A program made the translations under genes and the position numbers. Positions 51,366-58,694 of a DNA stretch of 64,000 bases are shown here, piece by piece; position 1 is the first letter of the stretch, and each line of letters opens with the position of its first letter. This DNA comes from Paludibacteraceae bacterium. GTDB taxonomy: Bacteria > Bacteroidota > Bacteroidia > Bacteroidales > Paludibacteraceae. The notes beneath the pieces were generated by a model, which saw only the letters and a program-made list of their open reading frames with translations, ran no database searches and was not told the DNA's origin. The stretch spans positions 1-64,000 of the forward strand of contig JAFSTB010000024.1 of NCBI GenBank assembly GCA_017450685.1. The letters run 5' to 3'.

Positions 51366-52167
51366 TATCCTTCAGTCTTTTGCGCCTATCACGCTGAGCG
51401 AGATGGAAAGTGTCAAACTGATGAATCGTATTGACACCAAGTATGCGATGCCTCTCTCTTTGTTGCCCAATATCCTTCGTTCGGCACAAAAGGACTATTA
51501 CGTGCAAGAGATTGACGGTAAACGAGTGGCGACATACGATACTATCTATTATGACACCGACACTCTTGATATGTACATCCGGCACCACGACCAACAATTG
51601 GTCAGACAAAAAATCCGTGTCAGACAGTATGTGGATAGCAACCTCACTTTCCTCGAAATAAAACGCAAGAACAACAAAGGTCGCACCAACAAAAAACGCA
51701 TCGCTGTTCCGGGATTCGACATCAGTGCAGAGACTACCGGTGTACTCAAACACAAAAAGAAAGAGGACGAACAGGTGTCAGTGGAAGAGTTTATTGAGAA
51801 AAAAAGCCGGTATCATTGGCTGGATATAACGCCTCATCTGTGGACAAAGTTCCACCGTATAACACTGGTCAACAAAGCCAAAACGGAAAGACTGACCATC
51901 GATATGAACTTGGTGTGGAATAATGTGGTCAGCGGAGAGGAAAAAACTTATACCGACTTGGTTATAGTTGAACTCAAGCGTGATGGCAATATGCACTCAC
52001 TGATGACCGGCATAATGCTCAATGAGCGAATCCACCCATTCAAGATAAGTAAGTATTGCATTGGCACGGCTATCACTTCGCCCGAACTGAAAAGAAACCG
52101 CTTCAAAAAGAAAATAAGAGCGATAGAGAAAATGTTAGCATATCCCAATGGCGAACGGGATAAATGA
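51340..52167 (+). CDS. VTC-domain polyphosphate polymerase-like protein
   Basis: 275 residues from ATG at 51340. The CYTH/VTC tunnel fold is indicated by MNRIDTKYAMPLSLLPNIL, YDTIYYDTDTLDMYIRHH, QKIRVRQY, LTFLEIKRKNNKGRTNKKR, then LTIDMNLVW and VIVELKRDG. The alternating basic residues (R/K in KIRVR, EIKRK, KKR) and acidic residues on neighbouring strands are those that bind triphosphate and polyphosphate in VTC4. Eukaryotic VTC polymerises polyphosphate from ATP; bacterial VTC-domain proteins are poorly characterised. It lacks SPX and membrane domains, which may be supplied by the DUF4956 protein downstream. Confidence 0.85.
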   Translation: MNIRSQINDILQSFAPITLSEMESVKLMNRIDTKYAMPLSLLPNILRSAQKDYYVQEIDGKRVATYDTIYYDTDTLDMYIRHHDQQLVRQKIRVRQYVDSNLTFLEIKRKNNKGRTNKKRIAVPGFDISAETTGVLKHKKKEDEQVSVEEFIEKKSRYHWLDITPHLWTKFHRITLVNKAKTERLTIDMNLVWNNVVSGEEKTYTDLVIVELKRDGNMHSLMTGIMLNERIHPFKISKYCIGTAITSPELKRNRFKKKIRAIEKMLAYPNGERDK

Positions 52168-52191
52168 TAAATAGAAAAATAACCTGTACTT

Positions 52192-52947
52192 ATGTTCCTA
52201 CAAGTAGATTTAGCCAACCCTACGTTGGAGTTTTTGGATAACGATCCTTCTATAGCGGCTCAATACGGTCGTGCCGACAGCATATCTTATCTGATGAATA
52301 AGATTGCCGATGTTCTTCATCTGAGTGACAGTATAGTAACACTGCCTATGATGTTCCTCTTCAACCTCTTAGTAACGTGGATAATAGTCTATTGTATCTA
52401 CTATAGGTTCTCGCGCCGAAAAGACTATTACGTCACTTTTATGCTTTTTTCCAGTGCGATGTTCCTGCTGCTATGGCTGATGCAGATTCTGGATATACAG
52501 ACTGGGTTTGTGTTAGGACTCTTCGCTATCTTCGGAATGATACGTTATCGTACAGAGACAGTGCCTATCAGAGAGATGAACTACCTGTTTATCATCATCG
52601 CCGTTTCTGTCATCAATTCTCTCAGTCTCAAAGCCGACGATTTGGCATGGCATCAGTTGCTTTTCGCTAACGTGATGATTATATGTCTTGCATTAGGGTT
52701 TGAGTTGTGGAGCAACCGACAACGCACTTCCACTAAGATCATACTCTATGAGAAAATAGAGAACATACGCCCTGACAAACGTGCCGAACTCATTGCCGAT
52801 TTAGAAGAGAGGACCGGACTGAAAGTGTTGGATATAGAGATCGGGCATATTGATTTCCTGCGTGATGTGGCATATATAAAAATGACCTACCCGCTTGAGA
52901 AAGGTAAAATAAACAATAGTATTGACTTGATTACCAAATTCAAATAA
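52192..52947 (+). CDS. DUF4956 membrane protein
   Basis: 251 residues with three or four membrane helices (MMFLFNLLVTWIIVYCIYY, YVTFMLFSSAMFLLLWLM, YLFIIIAVSVINSL, LFANVMIICLALGFELW) and a cytoplasmic C-terminal domain (KIILYEKIENIRPDKRAELIADLEERTGLKVLDIEIGHIDFLRDVAYIKMTY). This is the DUF4956 family, which is repeatedly encoded beside VTC-domain proteins in Bacteroidota and Firmicutes. FAIFGMIRYRTETVPIREMNYLF is the most conserved part. Its role may be to export or anchor the product of the VTC protein (inference). Last gene of the operon, followed by a terminator. Confidence 0.85.
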   Translation: MFLQVDLANPTLEFLDNDPSIAAQYGRADSISYLMNKIADVLHLSDSIVTLPMMFLFNLLVTWIIVYCIYYRFSRRKDYYVTFMLFSSAMFLLLWLMQILDIQTGFVLGLFAIFGMIRYRTETVPIREMNYLFIIIAVSVINSLSLKADDLAWHQLLFANVMIICLALGFELWSNRQRTSTKIILYEKIENIRPDKRAELIADLEERTGLKVLDIEIGHIDFLRDVAYIKMTYPLEKGKINNSIDLITKFK

Positions 52948-52982
52948 CCTGTAAACAATATTTTGCAATTACCATATAACGA

Positions 52983-53017
52983 AGAAGCAACGCTATAGTA
53001 CGTTGCTTCTTTTTTTG
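52983..53017 (+). terminator. Strong intrinsic terminator of the VTC operon
   Basis: Perfect 10-bp stem AGAAGCAACG / CGTTGCTTCT (52983-52992 and 53001-53010) with an 8-nt loop, followed by a run of T to 53017. Confidence 0.9.
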
Positions 53018-53089
53018 CTTATTTACGGCACTGACAGCTATGTCAAGATATCATAATCCTTTTTTGCCGGATAAAGAGTATTATTATAG

Positions 53090-53110
53090 TCCGATAGAAC
53101 TTTTATCGGA
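53090..53110. promoter_or_regulatory. Inverted repeat upstream of preA
   Basis: TCCGATA (53090-53096) and TATCGGA (53104-53110), 7-bp perfect arms with a 7-nt spacer. It lies 8 bp before a TATCTTTG -7 box (53118-53125) and may be a regulator binding site. The sequence TTTTATCGGACA also occurs at 57195-57206 without clear symmetry. Confidence 0.4.
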
Positions 53111-53117
53111 CAAAAAA

Positions 53118-53191
53118 TATCTTTGCATAAGAATAAACGAATAAAAAATGTGTTATTTCTTGCGTATATTACGCTGATTGTCGTATCTTTG
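53118..53191 (+). promoter_or_regulatory. Two candidate -7 boxes upstream of preA
   Basis: TATCTTTG occurs at 53118-53125 and again at 53184-53191. Neither has a perfect TTTG at the 20-nt distance (CTTG at 53159-53162 lies 21 nt before the second). The second is 22 nt from the ATG at 53213 and favours that start. Confidence 0.55.
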
Positions 53192-53212
53192 TGCGCAAAA
53201 TATTCTAATCCT

Positions 53213-54679
53213 ATGTTGCACATTCAAGAAGAAACAGCTCGGTGTCTGCTCTGTTATGACGCACCATGTGGTGAAAAAGCGGCACGTGCCATCCGTGCTG
53301 CACGGTTTGATAATCTCCGGACATCGGTTGAGTTATTCAACTCTCTGAGTGACGAAGAATTGGCTCATGCCGAGGCTTCCTGTATCCATTATGACAAACC
53401 TATCCGCGTTGCCGAACTCAAAAAAGAAGTCATCTCACACTCTCACCCCGCTGCTACGCCAACCTCTCTGCCTTCGCTGGAAATCAATTTCTGCAATATG
53501 GTCTGTGAGAATCCGTTCTTCCTCGCCTCTTCTGCTATATGCACCAACTATGATATGGTAGCGCGTGCTTTGGAAGCGGGATGGGCGGGTGTCTTTTATA
53601 AGACTATAACCAAGGCGGATATACGTGAGGTCTCTCCGCGATTCGACGCTGTGCGCAAAGAAGGAACACCATTTGTGGGTTTTCGCAATATGGAGCAGTT
53701 GAGCGAGAATCCCTATACGATGGATTTTGATATCCTTCATCGTTTGAAGCAGAGATATCCCACCAAACGCATCATCGCTTCTATTATGGGACAGACCGAG
53801 GAGGAGTGGATAGAGTTGGCTAAAATGGCAGAGGACGCAGGTTGCGATGCCGTGGAACTCAATTTCTCCTGCCCTCAGATGCGTTTGACGGGGCTCGGCA
53901 GTGACATCGGACAAAACCCCGAACTGATTCTGTTCTACACTTCTTACGTGCGTGATGCAGTGAAGATACCCGTTATCCCGAAAATGACGCCGAATGTTAT
54001 GACAATGACTTCTCCCGCTCTTGCATGTTTTTATGCCGGTGCTTCGGGTATCAGCGCAATCAATACCATCAAATCTATCACTATGAGCCGTGATGCCGAG
54101 GTGAGTGAGAAGAAAACTATCTCCGGTTATTCGGGCAAGGCAGTCAAACCCATAGCCCTCCGTATGATTCATGAGATGACCGGCAACCCTATTCTCCATA
54201 ATGCCGCCATCGAGAGACGCATGGATATCAGCGGAATAGGAGGAATAGAGACTTGGCGCGACGCACTGGAGTTTATCCAACTCGGCTGCCGAAATGTTCA
54301 GATCTGTACCGCAGTTATGCAGTATGGCTACCGCATCATCGATGACCTCATCCCAGGCTTACAGCACTATATGGCTTCCCGTGGTATAACAGAACTGGAA
54401 AAACTCGTTGGCGAAGAACTGCCGAATATCGTTTTGCCTTCCGACCTCGACCGTGAGACGATTGTCTTCCCGAAAATAGAGAGAGAGAAATGTATCGGTT
54501 GCGGGCGGTGTTATGTCTCTTGTATGGATGGCGGACACCAAGCGATAGCGTTTGGCGAAGATCGCCAACCTCGCATCATCGGACAGAAATGTGTGGGCTG
54601 CCACCTCTGTCGTCTCGTCTGTCCTGCCGGCGCTATCGGCATAGCCAAACGCATAAAAAAATCTGTTGCAGCCCGATAA
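53213..54679 (+). CDS. preA: PreA-like dihydropyrimidine dehydrogenase with N-terminal PreT remnant
   Basis: 488 residues from ATG at 53213. Residues 1-75 (EETARCLLCYDAPCGEKAARAIRAARFDNLRTS ... CIHYDKPIRVAELKKEV) match the N-terminal Fe-S region of PreT/GltD, but several of its cysteines are gone. The central flavin barrel of the dihydroorotate dehydrogenase type has NFCNMVCENPFFLASSAICTNYDM, ELNFSCPQ and SGIGGIETWRDALEF. Two 4Fe-4S clusters end the protein (CIGCGRCYVSCMDGG and CVGCHLCRLVCP). PreA with PreT reduces uracil and thymine. PreT itself is not seen nearby, so the partner is unknown. Confidence 0.82.
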   Translation: MLHIQEETARCLLCYDAPCGEKAARAIRAARFDNLRTSVELFNSLSDEELAHAEASCIHYDKPIRVAELKKEVISHSHPAATPTSLPSLEINFCNMVCENPFFLASSAICTNYDMVARALEAGWAGVFYKTITKADIREVSPRFDAVRKEGTPFVGFRNMEQLSENPYTMDFDILHRLKQRYPTKRIIASIMGQTEEEWIELAKMAEDAGCDAVELNFSCPQMRLTGLGSDIGQNPELILFYTSYVRDAVKIPVIPKMTPNVMTMTSPALACFYAGASGISAINTIKSITMSRDAEVSEKKTISGYSGKAVKPIALRMIHEMTGNPILHNAAIERRMDISGIGGIETWRDALEFIQLGCRNVQICTAVMQYGYRIIDDLIPGLQHYMASRGITELEKLVGEELPNIVLPSDLDRETIVFPKIEREKCIGCGRCYVSCMDGGHQAIAFGEDRQPRIIGQKCVGCHLCRLVCPAGAIGIAKRIKKSVAAR

Positions 54680-54699
54680 TTTTTTGAGATTATAGAATC

Positions 54700-55647
54700 T
54701 TAACGTCTGTATTGAACAGCCTCCCAGCCGTAATCTTGGTAATAACGATAAGGCAACTTACGTTGCTGCACGTATTCGAATAACTGCTCGCGGCGAACAG
54801 CCTTACGTACGGACGCGTTGGAGTGCATATTCATATAAATGTCGTAATGATTGCCAAAAATACGCCTTGCGCTGGCATCGTTTCTTGTTCCATCTTCCGT
54901 TTGCTCAAAAGCCGTGACATAGAGAGAATCTGCTGTTTCGCAGATGCTCATACGACCTGCATGATTGCCACCGGAAACGGTCTTGAGAGTGTCCCCGGAG
55001 ATGTTATACCAGTTCACCCAAAAATCGCCCCACACGCATGTATCTGTTTCGTGAACTATCATCAGCGTAGGAAGGCATAGTTCGCCTTGCAGATAATACG
55101 GAGCGACCTCACGCAGCAAGTAGTCGCTAATTGCTTGACGCACAGCCTGTTCGTGGCGGTTAATAGCGATATAACGAATGCAATCGGCTTTATGCCCGTC
55201 GAAATCGGACATCAACCATTTTCTGTTTACACGCTCCATATACAGCCGATGCTCCTCCGGCATTTCTCCCTCCTCGGCGGATGCCGTTCCTTCCGTTTCA
55301 TCGGAAGGACACTCCGCCCATTTCTGACGTACCAAAATAGTTGCAACGGCGTGGTCTGAATCTGTCTGTTCTACTTTAACTACCTCAAAATCAGCGATGG
55401 TATCTCCATTGTCGGTTACGAAATAATAGAGCCACTCATGATCCATCGCTTCATGTTCAGGAAGGCGATAGAATATTGTATCTAATACAGCATAGAAATC
55501 TTCGGTCATGTACTCACGAGACTTCTCAAGCGACTGATAATCCGGGATGTACGCACATAATTCAGCGGCTCTATCTTCGAGAGACTGCTTATTCTGACAT
55601 GCCGCAAGAACCACGGCTAAAGTTACATAAATGAGGACATTTTTCAT
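54700..55647 (-). CDS. Putative lipoprotein with tandem beta-rich domains
   Basis: 315 residues with a lipobox (VVLAACQNKQ). The first part (SREYMTEDFYAVLDTIFYRLPEH) and later LMIVHETDTCVWGDFWVNWYNISGDTLKTVSGG and SICETADSLYVTAFEQTEDGTRND are beta-rich; the middle has an acidic Glu-rich loop. Resembles uncharacterised Bacteroidales lipoproteins with DUF3828-like halves. No function assigned. Convergent with preA. Confidence 0.65.
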   Translation of the reverse strand: MKNVLIYVTLAVVLAACQNKQSLEDRAAELCAYIPDYQSLEKSREYMTEDFYAVLDTIFYRLPEHEAMDHEWLYYFVTDNGDTIADFEVVKVEQTDSDHAVATILVRQKWAECPSDETEGTASAEEGEMPEEHRLYMERVNRKWLMSDFDGHKADCIRYIAINRHEQAVRQAISDYLLREVAPYYLQGELCLPTLMIVHETDTCVWGDFWVNWYNISGDTLKTVSGGNHAGRMSICETADSLYVTAFEQTEDGTRNDASARRIFGNHYDIYMNMHSNASVRKAVRREQLFEYVQQRKLPYRYYQDYGWEAVQYRR

Positions 55648-55770
55648 ATCATTCGTTTTGTCTAATCAATTCAGTTTCAGTTGTTTCCTTTGTCTGTGTA
55701 ACGGCGATAAATATATTACTCTATGTTCATCTCCAATTGCAAAATCACTTTATTCAATCAAAACTAATTT

Positions 55771-56223
55771 TCACTTTAATTCATTCGTATCGAGGAGGAT
55801 GGTAACAGGTCCATCGTTGATAAAATCGACCTTCATATCGGCTCCGAAACGACCAGTTTCCACAGTCAGTCCATAAGTGGTGCGTAGCGTTTCGTTGAAA
55901 TAGTCATAAAGGGGAGAGGCCTGTTCCTGACGCGCAGCGCGGATGAAGGAAGGACGGTTGCCCTTGCGGCAATCGGCATAGAGCGTAAACTGCGATATGC
56001 TGAGGATAGTTCCTCCGACCTCTCGTATGGCAAGGTTCATCTTACCTGCTTCGTCTTCAAACACGCGGAGTTGGGCTATTTTCTTTGCCAAGAGCTCCGC
56101 TTCGGTTGTGGTGTCTGTCTCGGTGATGCCTACCAAGAGCATGAACCCCTGTTCTATCTTACCGACCACCTCGCCATTGATTCGCACTTGAGCGCGGGCG
56201 CAACGTTGTACTACTATTCGCAT
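55771..56223 (-). CDS. dtd: D-aminoacyl-tRNA deacylase
   Basis: 150 residues matching DTD throughout: MRIVVQRCARAQVRINGEVVGKIEQGFMLLVGI, RVFEDEAGKMNLAIREVGG, the SQFTLYAD motif and the NDGPVTI cross-subunit motif. It removes D-amino acids (and Gly from tRNA-Ala) from mischarged tRNA. Starts 6 bp before the sodB stop, so transcribed with sodB. Normal length. Confidence 0.95.
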   Translation of the reverse strand: MRIVVQRCARAQVRINGEVVGKIEQGFMLLVGITETDTTTEAELLAKKIAQLRVFEDEAGKMNLAIREVGGTILSISQFTLYADCRKGNRPSFIRAARQEQASPLYDYFNETLRTTYGLTVETGRFGADMKVDFINDGPVTILLDTNELK

Positions 56224-56229
56224 GACCTA

Positions 56230-56826
56230 CTATTCGGTATAACGGCGATTGATCTCGTCCCAGTTGATAATCTGCCATAGGGACTGAAGATGTGCTGCAC
56301 GGCGATTGCGATAGTCGATATAATACGCATGTTCCCACACGTCCATCGTCAGCAGCGGTTTGAGACCTTTAGTGACGGGATTGCCTGCATTGGGCTCTTG
56401 GGTGATAACAAGTATGCCGTCCTTGTCTTTAGAGAGCCACACCCATCCTGAACCGAAGAGCGTAGTGCCTTTTTGCTCGAACTCTGCTTTGAAGGCATCT
56501 AACGAACCGAAATCGCGGTTGATGGCTTCGATGATAGCACCTTTCGGGGCGTGGTTGTCTGAGGCTATCGGCGAGAACTGTAAGAAATAGAGGTTGTGAT
56601 TGAGAATCTGTCCGGCATTGTTGAAAATCGCACCTTGCGATTGCGTCACTATCTGCTCCAACGACATAGACTCGAAAAGTGTTCCGGCAACGAGTTTGTT
56701 GAGGTTGTCCACATAGGTCTGCAAGTGCTTACCGTGGTGATACTCAATCGTTTCTTTGCTTATCACCGGCTCCAATGCGTCAGGTGCATACGGTAATGTA
56801 ATGAGGGTAAAAAGAATGTTTAACAT
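56230..56826 (-). CDS. sodB: Superoxide dismutase (Fe/Mn)
   Basis: 198 residues. The metal ligands are His in EYHHGKHLQTYV (near residue 29), His in LNHNLYF (near 75) and Asp/His in TMDVWEHAYYIDYRN (near 160 and 164). The core KLVAGTLFESM and GSGWVWLSKDKDG are family motifs. The sequence does not decide between Fe and Mn. Immediately downstream of an apparent leader repeat (copy B). It precedes dtd by 6 bp. Confidence 0.95.
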   Translation of the reverse strand: MLNILFTLITLPYAPDALEPVISKETIEYHHGKHLQTYVDNLNKLVAGTLFESMSLEQIVTQSQGAIFNNAGQILNHNLYFLQFSPIASDNHAPKGAIIEAINRDFGSLDAFKAEFEQKGTTLFGSGWVWLSKDKDGILVITQEPNAGNPVTKGLKPLLTMDVWEHAYYIDYRNRRAAHLQSLWQIINWDEINRRYTE

Positions 56827-56887
56827 AATAGCGATAGGTTTATGTTGATATTCAAAATCTCGTTTTGTTTGGCAAAAAATGTTATCG

Positions 56888-56974
56888 GCTTCTATATAAC
56901 AAATCTGTTATTATCAGTTTTTGTTTTGGTTGCGGGCGAGGACGACCGCGTTCCAAATGATGGCTGCAAAGGTA
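56888..56974 (-). repeat. 87-bp dispersed leader repeat, copy B
   Basis: On the minus strand starts TACCTTTG (56974-56967) and ends ATATAGAAGC at 56888, 62 bp upstream of the sodB start. The last ~62 bases equal copy C exactly; the first 25 differ at several positions. Confidence 0.85.
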
Positions 56975-57142
56975 CTGATTTTTTTGAATCGCGCCATAAA
57001 GTGAGTGATTTTCTGCTTTTTCTACAATTTTTGCTTTGTCAAGCAAATTTATCAGCCTTCCATATAGCGGCTGTCCGAAAAAAGTTGTACCTTTGCCCAC
57101 GATTTACGATGATTTTGTTTTGCGACTACAAAGTAAATCAAA
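56975..57142. other. Intergenic region between sodB and the TupA-like gene
   Basis: No gene supported. A plus-strand -7 box TACCTTTG lies at 57088-57095 without a matching -33 box; see the terminator below. Confidence 0.5.
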
Positions 57143-57176
57143 AGGGCTGAATCTGCAAAGACTCAGCCCTGTTTTT
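57143..57176. terminator. Bidirectional terminator hairpin
   Basis: AGGGCTGA (57143-57150) pairs with TCAGCCCT (57163-57170); TGTTTTTTA follows on the plus strand and TTTTGATT on the minus strand. On the minus strand it ends the TupA-like gene (stop at 57243). Confidence 0.8.
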
Positions 57177-57242
57177 TATATTCTCAAAAAAAGTTTTATC
57201 GGACAGTAATAAATAAAAATATAAACACAATCTGAAGTTGAA

Positions 57243-58151
57243 CTATAATGTCAGCATATCTCCAAACTTGCGGTCGTATTCGTCTTTATATTCAGTATCC
57301 ATATTTCCAAGTGGCGTGAAGGTTAGTTCACCAAGATATGGAACAGAGTCGACCTCATAAAAATCCACCCTGACAAAAGGAAAGTCTTTTCCCAAGATTG
57401 TGGCATATTCTAACATCTTTTCCAAGGCCTTCGGTCGTGGAACATCAGACTTAGTTTCGCCTTTCACCGTATAAGCCTGTACCCATTCGGGAGTGAATGT
57501 CCCGTATTTAGCCTGACCATCCACGCGGTCGAAACAATAGACAATCCAACAAGGACGACCATTGCATACATGAATTTTTATATCAGCAGGCGGGATGCCC
57601 GAATCGGGATTGCCTAACCACGGTTCGGCAAGAATGAGATGGCGATGTATGTCCATATAATGGAACTCTGACACTCCGCCTTCATAGTACTCATTAAGCC
57701 AGGTATTCAACTGCTTATTGACTTTCTCTCGGTCTATAAGTCGTTTGTTCGGAATGAGAATATTATATCCACAGCCGTGGTTACATTTGAGTACAAACGA
57801 GTCGGGTAGTGCGTCATAGTCTATATCTTCGGCTTTTTCCCATACACCAAGCAAGGGTACTAATATATCCGCGGGAAGACCTTTCTCTTTGGTTACATAA
57901 TCACGCATTAGATATTTATCTGCCAACCGCGCTTTTATCGGGTCACGCCAATAGTAGGCTAACCATATCAGTTTTTCACTTAAAGTCTTGGGATTGTGCC
58001 AGTGCATCTTGCGATGGAACTCTTCTTTATAAACCAATGATATTTTGTGCCTTAGGCTGATGTCATCGGCACGCTCGGACATCCCCGCTTTTCGTAATAA
58101 TTTTATGGTCTTACGAAGAAACCACTCTCTGTCAAAAAGTTTTGTTGTCAT
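57243..58151 (-). CDS. TupA-like ATP-grasp protein
   Basis: 302 residues from ATG at 58151 (MTTKLFDREWFLRKTIKLL). It matches the ATP-grasp TupA-like family: LSEKLIWLAYYWRDPIKARLADKYLMRDYVTKEKG, ILVPLLGVWEKAEDIDYDALPDSFVLKCNHGCG (Lys/Cys/His-rich ATP loop), then LILAEPWLG, DIKIHVCNGRP, FVRVDFYEVDSVPYLGELTFTPLGNM. TupA makes teichuronopeptide in Bacillus; related proteins in Gram-negatives are found in polysaccharide loci and act as amide ligases on sugars. Here it is isolated. Confidence 0.8.
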   Translation of the reverse strand: MTTKLFDREWFLRKTIKLLRKAGMSERADDISLRHKISLVYKEEFHRKMHWHNPKTLSEKLIWLAYYWRDPIKARLADKYLMRDYVTKEKGLPADILVPLLGVWEKAEDIDYDALPDSFVLKCNHGCGYNILIPNKRLIDREKVNKQLNTWLNEYYEGGVSEFHYMDIHRHLILAEPWLGNPDSGIPPADIKIHVCNGRPCWIVYCFDRVDGQAKYGTFTPEWVQAYTVKGETKSDVPRPKALEKMLEYATILGKDFPFVRVDFYEVDSVPYLGELTFTPLGNMDTEYKDEYDRKFGDMLTL

Positions 58152-58216
58152 AATAGTGTAGTATTGGTCAGCAGTTGCCCAAACACACAAAAAAGCGTGA
58201 ACTTTATTCCGCTTAT
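58152..58216. other. Intergenic stretch upstream of the TupA-like gene
   Basis: No promoter of the standard form recognised between the TupA-like gene and the hairpin element at 58217-58350. Confidence 0.5.
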
Positions 58217-58350
58217 TTGATTCTTCGAGGTCTTCGACTACCTTATTTACTCAAATTATACGCAAAAGCCCACGCCAGAAGCGTGAGCGCATAGGCTTGT
58301 GCTTGAGTAAATAATAATCCTTAAGAAGTGTCGAAGTTCTGAAGAATCAA
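58217..58350. repeat. 134-bp nested hairpin element
   Basis: Nested pairs TTGATTCTTC/GAAGAATCAA (58217-58226, 58341-58350), CTTCGAC/GTCGAAG (58232-58238, 58330-58336), TTATTTACTCAA/TTGAGTAAATAA (58243-58254, 58303-58314), AAGCC/GGCTT and CACGC/GCGTG (58271-58275, 58281-58285). AGCGT at 58194-58198 and ACGCT at 58364-58368 extend it. It could be a MITE, a structured RNA, or a strong terminator region. No gene inside. Confidence 0.8.
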
Positions 58351-58526
58351 GTTTCGGCTTATAACGCTATTTTAATATGTCGTTGCAGTCCTACTGCTCG
58401 TTTTTCATATGCAATTTATTTTTCCATCAATGTTTAACGAACTATTGATTGTAAATATCAACAATGAATTCCTCGCCATTGAGCGTGGCTTTCATCACTT
58501 CATTCTGTTTATGATGTTTTTACACC

Positions 58527-58694
58527 TTATCTCTTTTCTCCCCTCACTCCGTGCTTTCTGCCATCGGGCATAAGGATAATCAGACTGCCGTCGTCTATGA
58601 TTTTACGGATATCGGAAGAAGGATTGTCTATCGTTATAATCGAGTCTGCTATATCATAGTGGCATTTCTCGGGAATTTTTGGAAGTCCACTTAA
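58527..58694 (-). pseudogene. C-terminal fragment of a secreted protein
   Basis: A 55-codon frame with no start lies directly downstream of the acyl-CoA ligase stop: ...PSSDIRKIIDDGSLIILMPDGRKHGVRG. The ending has the KII-DG-L-I shape seen at the ends of the subtilase and the short beta-helix protein. It is likely the remnant of a T9SS-type cargo gene. A second small frame (MKATLNGEEFIVDIYNQ) lies downstream at about 58450. Confidence 0.5.

Noticed and set aside
56842..57150. Plus-strand 102-codon ORF between sodB and the TupA-like gene
   Set aside because: It runs through the leader repeat, lacks a start context and has no domain; it is noncoding.
53101..57206. Shared 12-mer TTTTATCGGACA at 53101 and 57195 as a common regulator site
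   Set aside because: Only the first copy has symmetry and a promoter context; two occurrences of a 12-mer are too few to define a motif.
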